Origin: Caulobacter sp.
Lineage (GTDB): Bacteria; Pseudomonadota; Alphaproteobacteria; Caulobacterales; Caulobacteraceae
Reading direction: 5' to 3'
Assembly (NCBI GenBank): GCA_028291125.1
Contig: JAQGIN010000322.1
Location: 1-6,121 of the forward strand
DNA: 6,121 nucleotides
Each line of letters opens with the position of its first letter. The first letter of the stretch is position 1. Of this stretch, positions 5,229-6,121 are shown piece after piece. The position numbers were made by a program, and so were the translations under genes. The notes below the pieces were generated by a model. That model was not told where the DNA came from and ran no database searches. It saw nothing but the letters and a program-made list of their open reading frames with translations.

Positions 5229-5270
5229 ATCCTTCCATCATCCCCGCTTTCGCGGGGATGATGGAAGGAT
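5229..5270. repeat. Perfect 19-bp stem-loop repeat between msrA and yqhA-like genes
   Basis: ATCCTTCCATCATCCCCGC (5229-5247) pairs without mismatch with 5252-5270 around a TTTC loop. The core ATCCCCGC-TTTC-GCGGGGAT is a dispersed intergenic repeat type common in Caulobacter and other GC-rich proteobacteria. Outside the perfect stem the flanks keep partial symmetry (CCCAATCC on the left, CCTAACCTCTCC as complement on the right). On the right side GGAT is repeated in tandem (5267-5276), which breaks the symmetry. It lies 21 bp after the msrA stop. There is no T-run on either side, so it is better seen as an mRNA-stabilising or REP-like element than as a classic terminator. Confidence 0.85.
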
Positions 5271-5291
5271 GGATGGAGAGGTTAGGCGACC

Positions 5292-5885
5292 CTACCCGCC
5301 CCACACCGCCTTCAACCGTGCGTCGCGGCCGCAGCCCAGGCGGTAGACATTGTAGTCGACGGCGTGGCGCTTGGCGTAGTCGCGGTGATAGGCCTCGGCC
5401 GGCCAGAAGGTCGCAAGGTCGAGGATCGGGGTCTTCATCGTCCCGCGCTTGAGGTCCTTGGCGACCATGGCCCGCGAGCGCTCGGCGATGGCCCGCTGGG
5501 CCGGTCCGCTCACGAACACCGCCGGGCGGTAGGACGGACCGCGGTCGCAGAACTGGCCGCCGTCGTCGGTGGGGTCGACCAGCTTCCAGTAGCGGTGCAG
5601 CAGGAAGCCGTAGTCGAGCTTGGCCGGGTCGTAGGTGACGCGCACCGACTCGTAGTGGCCGGAGGTCTCGCTGGTGACGTCGCGATAGGTCGGGCGGTCG
5701 ACGTTGCCGCCGGTGTAGCCGGACTCCACCTTCAGCACCCCGGGGACGCCGCCCATGTCGTGCTCCATGCACCAAAAGCAGCCGCCGGCGAAAACGGCGG
5801 TCTCGGTCTTGGGGGCGGGCGCGGCCAGGGCGGGGGCCGACAGCAGGGTCAGGCCGGCGAGGAGGAAGAAGAGGCGGCGGAGCAT
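5292..5885 (-). CDS. msrA: Peptide methionine-(S)-S-oxide reductase MsrA, exported form
   Basis: This 197-aa enzyme reduces methionine-S-sulfoxide in proteins back to methionine. Residues 1-21 are a signal peptide (MLRR, hydrophobic core, ALA before A22), so it should act in the periplasm. The catalytic motif GGCFWC has nucleophile Cys36; Cys39 replaces the more usual Gly of GCFWG. Other family blocks are GYTGGNVDRPTYRDVTSETSGHYESV (56-81), DPTDDGGQFCDRGPSYR (104-120), WPAEAYHRDY (161-170) and a C-terminal GCGRD with Cys185, the probable resolving cysteine. Cys113 replaces the common Asn of GGQFND. There is no MsrB domain. The ATG is preceded by AAGGA (complement of 5893-5897) at 7 nt. An ECF-type promoter GTAACC-N16-CGTA stands just upstream, suggesting oxidative or metal stress control. 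In the cell its reductant would have to be a periplasmic thioredoxin-like protein or membrane electron donor. Confidence 0.96.
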   Translation of the reverse strand: MLRRLFFLLAGLTLLSAPALAAPAPKTETAVFAGGCFWCMEHDMGGVPGVLKVESGYTGGNVDRPTYRDVTSETSGHYESVRVTYDPAKLDYGFLLHRYWKLVDPTDDGGQFCDRGPSYRPAVFVSGPAQRAIAERSRAMVAKDLKRGTMKTPILDLATFWPAEAYHRDYAKRHAVDYNVYRLGCGRDARLKAVWGG

Positions 5886-5919
5886 GGCGGGGTCCTTGGG
5901 CGGGGGCGTCGCTGTAGGA

Positions 5920-5945
5920 TACGCCGGTCGAGGGCGAAAGGTTAC
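5920..5945 (-). promoter_or_regulatory. ECF sigma-factor promoter of msrA (SigF-like)
   Basis: On the - strand GTAACC (complement of 5940-5945), 16 bases, then CGTA (complement of 5920-5923) precedes msrA. This nearly equals the motif I recall for Caulobacter crescentus SigF, GTAACC-N16-CGAA, whose small regulon was reported to include an msrA gene. Transcription would start near 5913, giving a leader of about 28 nt that contains the AAGGA ribosome-binding site. An overlapping housekeeping-like pair (TTTCGCC at 5933-5939, 14-nt spacer, CCTACAGC at 5911-5918) is a weaker alternative. Confidence 0.65.
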
Positions 5946-5962
5946 AGGCTGGCTCGCACTGG

Positions 5963-6001
5963 CCCCCTCCGCGCCTGCGACGCTCCTCCCCCAAAGGGGG
6001 A
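5963..6001. repeat. REP-like half element C upstream of msrA
   Basis: CCCCCTCC, a middle hairpin GCGCC-TGC-GACGC (one mismatch, 5971-5983), then TCCCCC-AAA-GGGGGA (5987-6001). This is one unit of the family seen at 3513-3614 and 4565-4626, with a different middle hairpin sequence. It lies 17 bp upstream of the msrA -35 element. Confidence 0.65.
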
Positions 6002-6121
6002 CCGCTGCGTTACGCGTTGATCAGCGGTGTTGAAGCGTTGAGGCGGCCTTTTAGGGCCTCTGAAAGGAGGTTTTGGCGGTTTCAGGACGGAGTGGTGGCG
6101 TGTTCAGGCCGTCAGGGCGGC
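6001..6121. other. Intergenic tail with short repeats; no assignable gene
   Basis: Short repeats are visible: ACCGCT (6001-6006) against AGCGGT (6023-6028), GCGTTGA twice (6014-6020 and 6035-6041), a hairpin GAGG-C-GGCCT-TTT-AGGG-CCTC (6040-6060), and CTGAAA (6060-6065) against TTTCAG (6080-6085). AAGGAGG occurs at 6064-6070 on the + strand, but no ATG or GTG follows at a proper distance. The last 18 bases read on the - strand as AALTA followed by a stop, which could be the very end of a gene beyond the window; five codons are too few to claim it. Confidence 0.4.

Noticed and set aside
5229..5270. Rho-independent terminator for msrA
   Set aside because: The stem is strong, but no run of T follows in the - strand direction; it fits a dispersed repeat better, though it may still slow exonucleases.
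4640..5452. Long + strand frame across yqhA-like gene and msrA end, and a - strand 210-codon frame (4560-5192)
   Set aside because: Shadows of the YqhA-like gene; they also read through repeats B and the 19-bp hairpin. The frame with four membrane helices and SGYENFVS is the real gene.
5194..5994. 266-codon - strand frame over msrA and both flanking repeats
   Set aside because: Arg/Pro/Gly-rich out-of-phase reading; its end (IIPAKAGMMEG) is the familiar false peptide encoded by the GCGGGGATGATGG repeat.
6104..6121. Possible C-terminal end of a leftward gene (AALTA, stop) at the window edge
   Set aside because: Only five codons are visible; high G/C third positions hint at coding but cannot support a gene call.
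1..6121. Novel defence system, CRISPR array, insertion sequence or prophage genes
   Set aside because: All confident genes are recognised housekeeping, envelope or stress genes with uniform composition; no transposase, terminal repeats with target duplications, spaced direct repeats or toxin-antitoxin pair was found.

Overview
The window is high-GC chromosomal DNA of an alphaproteobacterium, most likely Caulobacterales (Caulobacter or a near relative). This rests on strong G/C bias at third codon positions, an EipA/DUF1134 protein, a perfect CtrA-type box (TTAA-N7-TTAAC), an ECF-type promoter resembling the one reported for Caulobacter SigF, and GC-rich REP-like repeats between genes. No mobile element, CRISPR array, tRNA or rRNA is visible.

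Left part (1-2662): the 3' end of a rightward DUF4142 gene ends at a strong two-way terminator (285-316). It faces a leftward group: a 58-aa YegP-like DUF1508 protein, an unnamed 57-aa basic protein, and lepA (elongation factor 4, 602 aa). Middle (2663-3501): a divergent intergenic region with a stem-loop and a CtrA box precedes eipA, a DUF1134 envelope-integrity protein that here carries a lipobox. Right part (3554-5885): three leftward genes encode a transglutaminase-like cysteine protein, a four-helix YqhA/UPF0114 membrane protein, and an exported methionine sulfoxide reductase MsrA. The segment after 5946 holds a REP-like half element and short repeats, with no gene I can assign.

The genes are mostly housekeeping or envelope/stress functions, not one pathway. 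LepA acts on ribosomes. EipA, MsrA and YqhA are envelope or membrane proteins, and EipA and MsrA each have a recognisable regulatory site (CtrA; ECF sigma). I do not see a new multigene system. The most interesting signals are the CtrA box before eipA, the GTAACC-N16-CGTA promoter before msrA, a repeat element that supplies the last ~18 codons of the transglutaminase gene, and a modular repeat family with conserved outer parts and exchangeable middle hairpins.
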